Below are positions 6,512-13,489 of a stretch of 23,322 nt of DNA, one piece after another; position 1 is the stretch's first letter, and the number at the start of each line of letters is the position of its first letter. Source of the DNA: JBBKXP01 sp038251315. Its GTDB lineage: Bacteria; Pseudomonadota; Alphaproteobacteria; Rhodobacterales; Rhodobacteraceae. The stretch lies in the NCBI GenBank assembly GCA_038251315.1, contig JBBSBK010000052.1, positions 1-23,322 of the forward strand, read 5' to 3'. The notes under the pieces were generated by a model, which saw nothing but the letters and a program-made list of their open reading frames with translations, was not told the DNA's origin and searched no databases. Made by a program: the position numbers and the translations under genes.

Positions 6512-7563
6512 TGGCCGATATTTCCCTTCGCGGCATCACCAAGACCTATGGCGGCACGCGAGCGCTGCGGGGCCTGGATCTTGATATCAAGGACGGCGAG
6601 TTCTTCGTGCTGCTGGGCCAGACGGGGGCGGGCAAAACGACGACGCTGCGGATCATCGCCGGGCTGGAAAAGCCGACCGATGGGCAGGTTCTGATCGACG
6701 GACAGGACGTGGCGGGCATGAATGCGGCGCAGCGCGATGTGGCACTGGTGTTGCAGCAATATTCGCTTTACCCGCGGCTGACGGTGCGCGGCAACCTTGA
6801 GTTTCCTTTGAAATCAAAGGCCCGCCCCCACACCCCCGCCGAAATCGCGGCGCGGGTCGACAAGGCCGCGCAGACCCTCCAGATCACCCGCTTGCTGGAC
6901 CGCAAGGTCGAAAAGCTGTCGGGCGGCGAGATGCAGCGGGTCAGCATCGGCCGCGCCATCGTGCGCGAACCGCGTGTGTTTCTGATGGACGAACCGCTGT
7001 CGGCCCTTGACGCCAAACTGCGTGAGGCGCTGCGGGTCGAGCTGAAACGGCTGCACAACGAGCTGCGGGCGACATTCCTGTTCGTCACCCACGATCAAGT
7101 CGAGGCGATGTCGATGGGTGACAAGATCGGCGTGCTGAACAAGGGGCGGTTGGTGCAGGTCGGTACCCCGACCGAAGTTTACCACCAGCCGGTAAACACA
7201 TTCGTCGCCCGCGCCGTTGGCACCCCGCCGATGAACCTGATTGATGGGTACGTCAGCGGCGGCGCGGTGCAGATCGGCGGCGGCAGTCTGCCGGTCAGCG
7301 GGGCCGAGGGGCGTGAACTGACCATCGGCGTGCGCCCGGAAAACGTGCGGTTGGACAGCGGTGCGCCGGCGATGGGCAGGGTGTTCGATATCGAGGATCA
7401 TGGCGTCGTCAAGATCGTCAACATGCAGGTCGGTGATGCGCGGATGCACGCGACGGTGCCAGCCCGGACCCGCGTGGCACTGGATGAGGAGGTGCGGTTT
7501 GGTTGGGCGGCGGACAAGGTGGTACTGTTCGACCGGGCGACGGGGATGAACCTGGCATCGTAG
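6511..7563 (+). CDS. ABC sugar transporter ATP-binding protein 2 (MalK/UgpC-type)
   Basis: 350 residues. Its ATG shares one base with the TGA of ATPase 1. Walker A is GQTGAGKTT (36-44), the Q-loop region is LQQYSLYP (about 81-88), the signature is LSGGEMQRV (136-144), Walker B is VFLMDEP (about 156-162), and the switch histidine is H194 in THDQ. The C-terminal OB domain contains LTIGVRPENVRLD. All catalytic elements are intact, so this is not a degenerate copy. Two different complete ATPases next to two different permeases suggest a fully heteromeric importer. It is the last gene of the operon, followed by the paired hairpins at 7568-7612. Confidence 0.94.
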   Translation: MADISLRGITKTYGGTRALRGLDLDIKDGEFFVLLGQTGAGKTTTLRIIAGLEKPTDGQVLIDGQDVAGMNAAQRDVALVLQQYSLYPRLTVRGNLEFPLKSKARPHTPAEIAARVDKAAQTLQITRLLDRKVEKLSGGEMQRVSIGRAIVREPRVFLMDEPLSALDAKLREALRVELKRLHNELRATFLFVTHDQVEAMSMGDKIGVLNKGRLVQVGTPTEVYHQPVNTFVARAVGTPPMNLIDGYVSGGAVQIGGGSLPVSGAEGRELTIGVRPENVRLDSGAPAMGRVFDIEDHGVVKIVNMQVGDARMHATVPARTRVALDEEVRFGWAADKVVLFDRATGMNLAS

Positions 7564-7567
7564 AGCC

Positions 7568-7612
7568 AAAACTCTTGCAAGAGTTTTGCCAAGTCTCTTG
7601 CAAAAGACTTGG
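7568..7612. terminator. Double-hairpin bidirectional terminator between convergent operons
   Basis: Hairpin 1 is a perfect 20-base palindrome, AAAACTCTTG followed by CAAGAGTTTT (7568-7587). It ends in T on both strands and so can act in either direction. Hairpin 2 pairs CCAAGTCT (7589-7596) with AGACTTGG (7605-7612). CTTGCAA is at the centre of hairpin 1 and recurs in the loop of hairpin 2, which suggests duplication of one element. They occupy almost the whole 51-bp gap between the two stop codons. Confidence 0.75.
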
Positions 7613-7614
7613 GC

Positions 7615-8559
7615 CTAATGCGGAAACCGCAGTTTGTAGCGATCCCAGACGTCGGGATTGCAGAAGTTGTGCGGCTTGTTTCCGGCGAGGATCAACCGCA
7701 CCTCGTCCACCACGCCAATGCCCATACGCCGCATGCTTTCTTCTGTGATCCCGGCCATATGCGGGGTCAGGATGACGTTGTTCATCCGCAAGAATGGGTG
7801 ATCGGCGGGAAGCGGTTGCGTGTCGAACACGTCGAGCGCCGCGCCGCCCAGATGCCCGGAGTCCAGCGCCGCAATCAGCGCCTTTTCGTCCACCACGGGT
7901 CCTCGCGCGACGTTCACAAGCACCGCACCGGGGCACATCGACCCCAGTTCTGCCGCCCCGATCAGTCCGCGTGTTTCGTCGGTCAAGGGGCAGCACAGTA
8001 CGACCACGTCAGCCTGCGCCAGCATATCGGGCAGGTTGCCCTGCCGTGTAACCGGCAGAACCTGCATCCCAAACCCCTTTTCGGCGATCCGCGCCAATGC
8101 GCGCCCAACGTTGCCCATGCCGACGATACCGATGCTGCGCCCCGACAGTTCGCGCCCGTGATCGGAATGCGCGCGGGCGGCCTGCCAGCCGCCATCCCGA
8201 AAATCGGCATGCACCGCCGGATAAAGTCGCAGCAGCGCCAGTACTGACCAGATCGCATGTTCGGCGACCGTTACCGCGTTGGCCCCCGGCACATTGGCGA
8301 CCAGCACGCCCGCATCGGTGCAGGCATCCACAGGGATCATGTCGAGGCCCGCGCCGTGGCGCACACAGGCCCGCAGCGCGTGTTCGCGGCGGATGATATC
8401 AGGGGTAATGGGCGCGCGCACCACGATGATTCCGGCCCCGGCGCTTTCGGCGTCGATGGCCTGCGGCGTCGGGGCGCTGGCCACGCGATAGTCGCCCAAT
8501 CCCTGCAACAAGTCTGTGACCTGCGGATGCAGCGGGTGGGTGGAAAAGATGACGGTCAT
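7615..8559 (-). CDS. D-isomer-specific 2-hydroxyacid dehydrogenase, NAD(P)-binding
   Basis: 314 residues from the ATG at 8559, which overlaps the regulator stop as ATGA. A longer in-frame extension to 8790 would only re-read the regulator gene and has no family similarity. The nucleotide-binding Rossmann motif GMGNVG lies at 147-152. The catalytic arginine is R219 (NVARG) and the catalytic histidine H267 (TPHMAG). The position that is usually the catalytic glutamate (VFxxEP) is glutamine, Q248 (VFDTQPL). Family members interconvert 2-keto acids and D-2-hydroxyacids. As the last gene of a unit with an isomerase, an enolase-superfamily enzyme and a GntR regulator, it probably handles a keto-acid or hydroxyacid intermediate of the same pathway. 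Family secure, substrate unknown. Confidence 0.92.
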   Translation of the reverse strand: MTVIFSTHPLHPQVTDLLQGLGDYRVASAPTPQAIDAESAGAGIIVVRAPITPDIIRREHALRACVRHGAGLDMIPVDACTDAGVLVANVPGANAVTVAEHAIWSVLALLRLYPAVHADFRDGGWQAARAHSDHGRELSGRSIGIVGMGNVGRALARIAEKGFGMQVLPVTRQGNLPDMLAQADVVVLCCPLTDETRGLIGAAELGSMCPGAVLVNVARGPVVDEKALIAALDSGHLGGAALDVFDTQPLPADHPFLRMNNVILTPHMAGITEESMRRMGIGVVDEVRLILAGNKPHNFCNPDVWDRYKLRFPH

Positions 8560-9275
8560 CCGACCGGAGGGATCAGCGGATTGGCTGCCTTTTGCTCGTC
8601 CAACAGTTCCGTCCAGTAGCTTTGCGCACCGCCCAAGTGGCTGTTCATTAGCGCCTGTGCCAGAATTGCGTCGCGGGCGATCAGGGCGTCGAAAATCTGC
8701 AGATGTTCGGAGTGCGATTTGGCGCTTCGTTCGGGTTTGCGGAAATAGACCGCGTGGCGCTGTTCGGCGGCAGCATAGAAACTTTGGCACATTTTAAAGA
8801 ACATTTCATTCTGCGTCGCGCGAACGATTTCCAAGTGAAACGCACCGTCAAGACGGAACAGCCCCTCACCCTTGGCCAATTGCGCCGCCGATTGATCAAG
8901 GATGTCACGCAGCCGGGAATGGTTGTCGTCGGTTGCACGCAATGCGGCCAGTTCTGCCGCCTTGATCTCGTGGATCTTGCGCAACTCCACCGCTTCGAAA
9001 ATCTGGCGCGGGAGCAGCGGTACGCCCGCACGGGCAAACAGGGCCATCGAATCAAGCCCCGCGACATCCGGTTTCAGATAGATGCCGGATTTGGCGCGGC
9101 GTTCGATGATCTGCATGGATTCCAGAATCGACAGGCTTTCGCGCACCTGCCCCCGGCTCACCGCGAAATGTTCGGCCAACTCGCGCTCCGACGGAGCCTT
9201 GTCGCCATGCGCGCGGGCGTGGGCGACGATATGCGCCACGAGCGTCGGCAGGAAATCGGTGTCGATCTTGTTCAT
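8556..9275 (-). CDS. GntR-family transcriptional regulator, FadR subfamily with FCD ligand domain
   Basis: 239 residues. The ATG at 9275 overlaps the upstream stop (ATGA); a longer frame to 9491 lacks similarity. The N-terminal winged helix-turn-helix contains PSERELAEHFAVSRGQVRESL (split here as PSERELAEHF and AVSRGQVRESL, about 28-48), followed by the wing IIERRAKSGIYL. The all-helical FCD domain (about 85-225) carries the metal-ligand set D143, H147, H191 and H213, so it probably senses a carboxylate-bearing metabolite through a bound metal. FadR-subfamily members bind TGGT-N3-ACCA sites, and three such sites lie in this island, at 1831-1847, 11407-11425 and 11533-11543. The second controls the operon that includes this gene, so autoregulation is expected. 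Ligand unknown. Confidence 0.94.
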   Translation of the reverse strand: MNKIDTDFLPTLVAHIVAHARAHGDKAPSERELAEHFAVSRGQVRESLSILESMQIIERRAKSGIYLKPDVAGLDSMALFARAGVPLLPRQIFEAVELRKIHEIKAAELAALRATDDNHSRLRDILDQSAAQLAKGEGLFRLDGAFHLEIVRATQNEMFFKMCQSFYAAAEQRHAVYFRKPERSAKSHSEHLQIFDALIARDAILAQALMNSHLGGAQSYWTELLDEQKAANPLIPPVG

Positions 9276-10441
9276 GCGGGTTTGGCGAACCTTTTCAATG
9301 CGGCCTCGTCCATCGTGAAGCCCAATCCGGGGCCGTCGGGGATTCCGACCATGCCATCGTGTGCCGCAACCGTGTCCGTGATGATGTCGTGGATCATCGG
9401 ATTGGCCCCCAGCGAGAATTCGATGGTGAAACTCGCGGGCGATGCGGCGCAAATGTGCAATCCGGCAAAGAAACAGGGTGCCCCGGCCCAAAGATGGGGT
9501 GCGAGCCGCAGGTTGAACGCGGATGCCAGCGTGCCGATCCGCATGGTTTCGGTGATGCCGCCACAGAACGCCGGGTCAGGCTGGAAGATGTCGGCGGCGC
9601 GCAGCATGGCGAGGTCACGAAACGCAAACCGCGTCGCCTCGGACTCGCCCGTCGCGATGGGGATGTTGCAGGCCGCCCGCACCTCGGCCATGCCCGTTTT
9701 GTCGTCGGCGATCACGGGTTCCTCGAACCACGCGAGGTCACAGTCGGCGACCATGTGCGCAAATCGCCGCGCCTCGGCCACGGTATAGGTGCCGTGGGCA
9801 TCGACGGCGATCTCGACCCCCGGCCCAAGCGCCTTGCGGGCGGCCTTGACCCGTGCTGCCGACACATGCGCCGCACCGTCCATCGCGCCAACCCGCATCT
9901 TGACCGCCTTGAACCCGCCGGAGTCGATGTAGCCCTGCAACTGGTCACCGATCTGGTCCGCGTTGGCCCACCCACCCGAGGCATAGGCGGGCATGCGTTC
10001 GGCCTTGCGCCCACCCAGCAGTTGCCAGACGGGTTTGCCATCGGCCTTGCCCAGAATGTCCCAAAGGGCAATGTCGATGGCGCTGATCGCCGCGATTGTC
10101 AGCCCGCGCCGCGCCATTTCCGGCATCGCGTGGCCGGCCATACGGGCCTTGTCGGCGCGCACCCCACTATACAGGTCTTCCCAGATAAACGTTACGTCCG
10201 CCGGATCGCGGCCGACAATGCGCGGCCCGAAATCGTGGTTCAAGAGGTGGACAAGGGTGCCATATTCACCGGAACTGCCCGCCGCATTCTTGCCCTCGCC
10301 CCAGCCGACCAGCCCGTCGTCGGTTTCGAGCCGCAGAATCGCAGCATCGAACGTGCGCAACGTGCCGAAATCGCTGGTATGCTGACGTGCGGCAGCAATC
10401 GGGATGCTGATCCACCAGGCCTGAACGGATGTGATACGCAT
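9272..10441 (-). CDS. Enolase-superfamily enzyme, mandelate racemase/muconate lactonizing family (probable sugar-acid dehydratase)
   Basis: 389 residues, typical length, with a run of G as ribosome-binding site upstream of the ATG. The N-terminal capping domain (to about 125) is followed by the barrel. Metal ligands are D214 (VDAHGT), E240 or E241 (WFEEP) and E266 (TGE). The general-base side has K181-M-R183 in place of the classic K-x-K. The other side has D289 (QPDP) and H316 (APHLWAG), the Asp-His dyad of the mandelate-racemase subgroup, with a further acidic residue E341. Dehydratases of this subgroup remove water from aldonic or aldaric acids to give 2-keto-3-deoxy acids. That activity fits the pathway context but is inference. 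Stop overlaps the regulator start. Confidence 0.92.
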   Translation of the reverse strand: MRITSVQAWWISIPIAAARQHTSDFGTLRTFDAAILRLETDDGLVGWGEGKNAAGSSGEYGTLVHLLNHDFGPRIVGRDPADVTFIWEDLYSGVRADKARMAGHAMPEMARRGLTIAAISAIDIALWDILGKADGKPVWQLLGGRKAERMPAYASGGWANADQIGDQLQGYIDSGGFKAVKMRVGAMDGAAHVSAARVKAARKALGPGVEIAVDAHGTYTVAEARRFAHMVADCDLAWFEEPVIADDKTGMAEVRAACNIPIATGESEATRFAFRDLAMLRAADIFQPDPAFCGGITETMRIGTLASAFNLRLAPHLWAGAPCFFAGLHICAASPASFTIEFSLGANPMIHDIITDTVAAHDGMVGIPDGPGLGFTMDEAALKRFAKPA

Positions 10442-10463
10442 CGCTGCCGCCCCCCGCCGCGAC

Positions 10464-11351
10464 CTACTTTATCAGCGGCAGCAGCGTTTCGGCGGTGATC
10501 CGCATCTGATCGGCGTAGAACTTTTCGGTCAGCAGCGACGACCCGTGGTCCTGAATGAACTTGAGCTGTTCGGGCGAGATATCGACCGGATTGCGTTCGA
10601 CCATATCAGGATAGATCGCCGCCGGGGTGCGATCGACGGGGGCGACGAATTCGTTCGTCAGCGCGCCGTCATAGCCGACCTCACGCAACGTTTTCACGAT
10701 GGCGGGCCAGTCGAGATGACCCAGACCGGCGGCAAAGCGGTTGTTGTCGGCAACGTGGAAATCGAACAGACGCTTGCCCGCAAGGCGGATCGCGTCGTGG
10801 ATATTGGATTCTTCCATGTTCAGGTGGTAGGCGTCGAGGCAGACGCCGCAATCGGGGTGAACCGCGTCGGCAAGTGCCAAGGCCTGCGCAGCGCGATTGA
10901 ACATATAGGTTTCGAAACGGTTCAGCGGTTCAATGGCGATCTTCACGCCGACCTTTTGGGCGTGGGCAAAACATTCCTTGGTCGATTCGACGACCCATTT
11001 CCATTCTTCATCCTCGGTCGCATCCGGCGCGACCTTGCCCACGGTGACGGGGACAAGGGTGATGATCTGCCCCTCAAGCTCTGATACCATCGTCAGCACC
11101 GATTTGACGTAATCGACCGACCGCGCCCGCTGGCCCTCGTCCTTGGCGGCAAGGTTGCGCTCGCCCAATGTCAGCGTCACCGCACCCCAGCATCTGATCC
11201 CGTGTTCCTTGAGCGACGCGCGGGTGTCTTTGGTATTGTATTGCGTCGGCTCGCCCGAAATTTCGATGCTTTCATAGCCGTATTGCTTGATCCGGCGCAG
11301 AGTCACGTCAAGTGGTTCGGCGCGCATCCAGTTGTGGGTCGACAGGTGCAT
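10464..11351 (-). CDS. Sugar phosphate isomerase/epimerase family TIM-barrel protein
   Basis: 295 residues with a strong GGAGGAAT Shine-Dalgarno 5 nt before the ATG. It is a xylose-isomerase-like (AP endonuclease 2) barrel. The four metal ligands expected of 3-epimerases are visible: E141 (IAIEPLNRFE), D173 (CLDAYHLN), H199 (FDFHVADNN) and E234 (LTNEF), plus R205. The spacing D-26-H-6-R-29-E equals that of D-tagatose/D-psicose 3-epimerases, while E to D is 32 rather than 33. It therefore probably epimerises or isomerises a free ketose or related keto sugar with a divalent metal. First gene of the leftward catabolic unit, divergent from the second epimerase gene. Confidence 0.9.
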   Translation of the reverse strand: MHLSTHNWMRAEPLDVTLRRIKQYGYESIEISGEPTQYNTKDTRASLKEHGIRCWGAVTLTLGERNLAAKDEGQRARSVDYVKSVLTMVSELEGQIITLVPVTVGKVAPDATEDEEWKWVVESTKECFAHAQKVGVKIAIEPLNRFETYMFNRAAQALALADAVHPDCGVCLDAYHLNMEESNIHDAIRLAGKRLFDFHVADNNRFAAGLGHLDWPAIVKTLREVGYDGALTNEFVAPVDRTPAAIYPDMVERNPVDISPEQLKFIQDHGSSLLTEKFYADQMRITAETLLPLIK

Positions 11352-11406
11352 GGTATTCCTCCGTGGCAGGCAAGGGCCGTCTGGCCCGGTGGTGACAATT
11401 CCGCGC

Positions 11407-11425
11407 TATCTGGTTAGACCAGATA
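11407..11425. promoter_or_regulatory. FCD/GntR-family operator (site 2), perfect 8-bp arms
   Basis: TATCTGGT-TAG-ACCAGATA is an exact inverted repeat with 8-base arms and a 3-base spacer, the best match in the window to the TGGT-N3-ACCA form. It is centred 65 nt upstream of the leftward isomerase start. Confidence 0.8.
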
Positions 11426-11439
11426 AACCCAAAGCTCAA
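11413..11439 (-). promoter_or_regulatory. Candidate promoter of the leftward catabolic operon
   Basis: On the minus strand TTGAGC (11434-11439) is followed after 15 nt by TCTAAC (11413-11418). The -10 lies inside operator site 2. The hexamers are only moderate matches, but the layout repeats that of sites 1 and 3. Confidence 0.45.
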
Positions 11440-11513
11440 TACGATTCATCGCCGGTGGTCATGGGTTTCGGGGCAATGCGCCATGCGACAAGGGGCAGAG
11501 ACCACGATGCCCT

Positions 11514-11543
11514 TTGACGCGGCGCAAAGTTTTGGTATGACCA
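11514..11543 (+). promoter_or_regulatory. Candidate promoter with overlapping FCD/GntR operator (site 3)
   Basis: TTGACG (11514-11519) is followed after 16 nt by TATGAC (11536-11541). The -10 is covered by the operator TGGT-ATG-ACCA (11533-11543), centred 33 nt before the start codon at 11571. Occupied operator would exclude RNA polymerase. Confidence 0.6.
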
Positions 11544-11570
11544 GTTATGGACGCAGACCCGGGGGACGCC

Positions 11571-12440
11571 ATGAAGATCGGGATGAACATGTTGCTGTGG
11601 ACGACCCATGTCGGGCCGGACCACATGGCCCACCTCAAAGGCATAAAGGCCGCCGGTTTCGATGGCGTCGAGGTGCCGATTTTCCAAGGCGACCTGGCGC
11701 ACTACACGATGCTGGCCGGGATGCTGGATGACATCGGGTTAGAACGCACCGCCGTCGCCGCGATGGGCGATCCGGCAATGAACCTGATCGGTGACAAGGC
11801 CGCGCAACAGGCCGGAATCGACCACATGCGGCATGTGCTGGACTGTGCGGCGGGTTTGGGCGCGACCCTGATCTGTGGCCCCGTGCATTCGACGCTGGGT
11901 CATTTCAGCGGGCAGGGGCCAACGGCGGACGAACTGGCGCGCTCGGTGACGTCACAACGCGCCATTGGCGATCATGCCAAACCGCTGGGGATCACTGTCG
12001 CGCTTGAGGCGCTGAACCGGTTCGAGTGTTATCTGTTCAACACGATGGACGGGCTTGCCGCGCATCTGGATGCGGTCGCCCACCCCAATATCCGCGCCAT
12101 GTACGACACGTTTCACTGCAATATCGAAGAAGCGGACCCAATCGCGGCCTTGACCCGCAACGCCGATCACGTCGCCCATATCCACCTGTCCGAAAATGAC
12201 CGCGGCGTGCCGGGGCGGGGCAATATCCCTTGGGCCGACACCTTTGCCGCGATCAAATCCATCGGTTATGACGATTGGCTGACCATCGAAAGTTTTGGCC
12301 GGGGCTTGCCCGATCTGGCCGCCGCGACCAAAGTCTGGCGTGACTTTGCCGAAAGCCCCGAGGCGGTTTACCGTGACGGCTATCATCACATTGCCCGGTC
12401 GCTGAAAGCCGCCGGGATCACCCGAAAGGAAAGACCATGA
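11571..12440 (+). CDS. D-tagatose/D-psicose 3-epimerase-like enzyme
   Basis: 289 residues. The ATG at 11571 is chosen over the in-frame ATG at 11547. It has a GGGGGA ribosome-binding site at 11561-11566, begins directly with the first barrel strand (MKIGMNMLLW), and the upstream ATG almost touches operator site 3. Catalytic and metal residues are E146 (ALEALNRFE), D179 (MYDTFHCN), H205 (HIHLSENDRG), R211 and E240 (TIESFG). Their spacing (33, 26, 6, 29) equals that of Pseudomonas cichorii D-tagatose 3-epimerase as I recall it (E152, D185, H211, R217, E246). It should use a divalent metal to invert C3 of a ketose. First gene of the rightward catabolic operon; its ATGA end overlaps the next start. 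Confidence 0.92.
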   Translation: MKIGMNMLLWTTHVGPDHMAHLKGIKAAGFDGVEVPIFQGDLAHYTMLAGMLDDIGLERTAVAAMGDPAMNLIGDKAAQQAGIDHMRHVLDCAAGLGATLICGPVHSTLGHFSGQGPTADELARSVTSQRAIGDHAKPLGITVALEALNRFECYLFNTMDGLAAHLDAVAHPNIRAMYDTFHCNIEEADPIAALTRNADHVAHIHLSENDRGVPGRGNIPWADTFAAIKSIGYDDWLTIESFGRGLPDLAAATKVWRDFAESPEAVYRDGYHHIARSLKAAGITRKERP

Positions 12441-13489
12441 AAACGATCAAGGGCCCGGGCCTGTTTCTGGCGCAATTCGCGGGCGATGCCGCGCCGTTCA
12501 ACTCGTGGGACGCGATCACCAAGCAGGCCGCCGACTGGGGCTATGTCGGCGTGCAGATCCCCAGTTGGGACGCCCGGATTTTCGATCTGGACAAGGCGGC
12601 GACATCGCAGACCTATTGCGACGAACTGACCGGAACAGCGCGCGACAACGGCGTCGCGATCACCGAACTGTCGACCCATTTGCAGGGCCAACTGGTTGCC
12701 GTGCATCCGGCCTATGACATGGGGTTCGACGGGTTCGCGGTGCCCGACGTGCGCGGCAACCCCAAGGCGCGGCAGGCCTGGGCCGTCGATCAGGTGAAAA
12801 AGGCGCTGACCGCGTCGAAAAACCTTGGGCTGGTCGGGTTGGCGTCGTTTTCCGGCGCGCTCGCGTGGCCCTACATGTATCCGTGGCCGCAGCGCCCCGC
12901 GGGGCTGGTCGACGCGGCGTTCGACGAATTGGCCAAACGCTGGCGGCCGATTCTGGACCATGCCGAGGATTGCGGCGTCGATATCTGCTATGAAATCCAC
13001 CCCAGCGAAGACCTGCATGACGGTGACACGTTCGAGATGTTTCTGGAACGCGTCGGCAACCACGCGCGGTGCAACATGCTCTATGATCCCAGCCACTACT
13101 TGCTTCAATGCCTTGATTACATTGATAACATCGACATCTACAAAGATCGGATCAAAATGTTCCACGTCAAGGATGCCGAGTTCAACCCAACGGGACGATC
13201 GGGTGTTTATGGCGGTTACCAACCGTGGATCAACCGGGCAGGGCGGTTCCGGTCCTTGGGCGACGGGCAGATCGATTTTGGTGCGATCTTTGCCAAGATG
13301 GCGGCGAACGATTTCGACGCATGGGCCGTGGTCGAATGGGAATGTTGCCTGAAACACCCCGAGGACGGGGCGCGCGAAGGCGCTGAATTCGTTAAGGCGC
13401 ATATCATCCGCGTCACTGAACGCGCATTCGACGATTTCGCCGATGGCGGCACGGATGATGTGGCCAACCGCAAGATGCTGGGGATATAG
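12437..13489 (+). CDS. Sugar phosphate isomerase/epimerase family protein, long (350-residue) subgroup
   Basis: 350 residues, longer than the roughly 290-residue epimerases beside it. The ATG overlaps the upstream stop as ATGA. A xylose-isomerase-like barrel is indicated by E186 (CYEIHPSED), D217 (MLYDPSHYLLQ), H243 (FHVKDAEFN) and E300/E302 (VVEWE). The D217 to H243 spacing of 26 matches the metal site of the family. Insertions relative to the short epimerases include an aromatic, proline-rich segment at about 141-153 (ALAWPYMYPWPQR) and another at about 253-270. It is followed without a gap by a Gfo/Idh/MocA oxidoreductase, a pairing I associate with oxidised-sugar (3-keto) chemistry. The exact reaction is not known to me; isomerase, hydratase or lyase action are all possible. 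Confidence 0.88.
   Translation: MKTIKGPGLFLAQFAGDAAPFNSWDAITKQAADWGYVGVQIPSWDARIFDLDKAATSQTYCDELTGTARDNGVAITELSTHLQGQLVAVHPAYDMGFDGFAVPDVRGNPKARQAWAVDQVKKALTASKNLGLVGLASFSGALAWPYMYPWPQRPAGLVDAAFDELAKRWRPILDHAEDCGVDICYEIHPSEDLHDGDTFEMFLERVGNHARCNMLYDPSHYLLQCLDYIDNIDIYKDRIKMFHVKDAEFNPTGRSGVYGGYQPWINRAGRFRSLGDGQIDFGAIFAKMAANDFDAWAVVEWECCLKHPEDGAREGAEFVKAHIIRVTERAFDDFADGGTDDVANRKMLGI

Larger units (their letters stand above)
11352..11570. promoter_or_regulatory. Divergent promoter region between the two catabolic operons
   Basis: The 219-bp region has one operator/promoter set for each direction: site 2 at 11407-11439 firing leftward and site 3 at 11514-11543 firing rightward. The roughly 75 bases between them hold no recognisable gene or palindrome. 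Having an operator on each promoter means both operons would respond to the same regulator. Confidence 0.75.

Noticed and set aside
8560..8790. N-terminal extension of the 2-hydroxyacid dehydrogenase by 77 residues
   Set aside because: It overlaps the regulator gene and has no family similarity; the ATGA-coupled ATG at 8559 begins the canonical protein.
11547..11570. Upstream ATG for the D-tagatose-3-epimerase-like gene
   Set aside because: It lies immediately after the operator and putative -10 box, lacks a ribosome-binding site, and adds eight residues not expected in the family.
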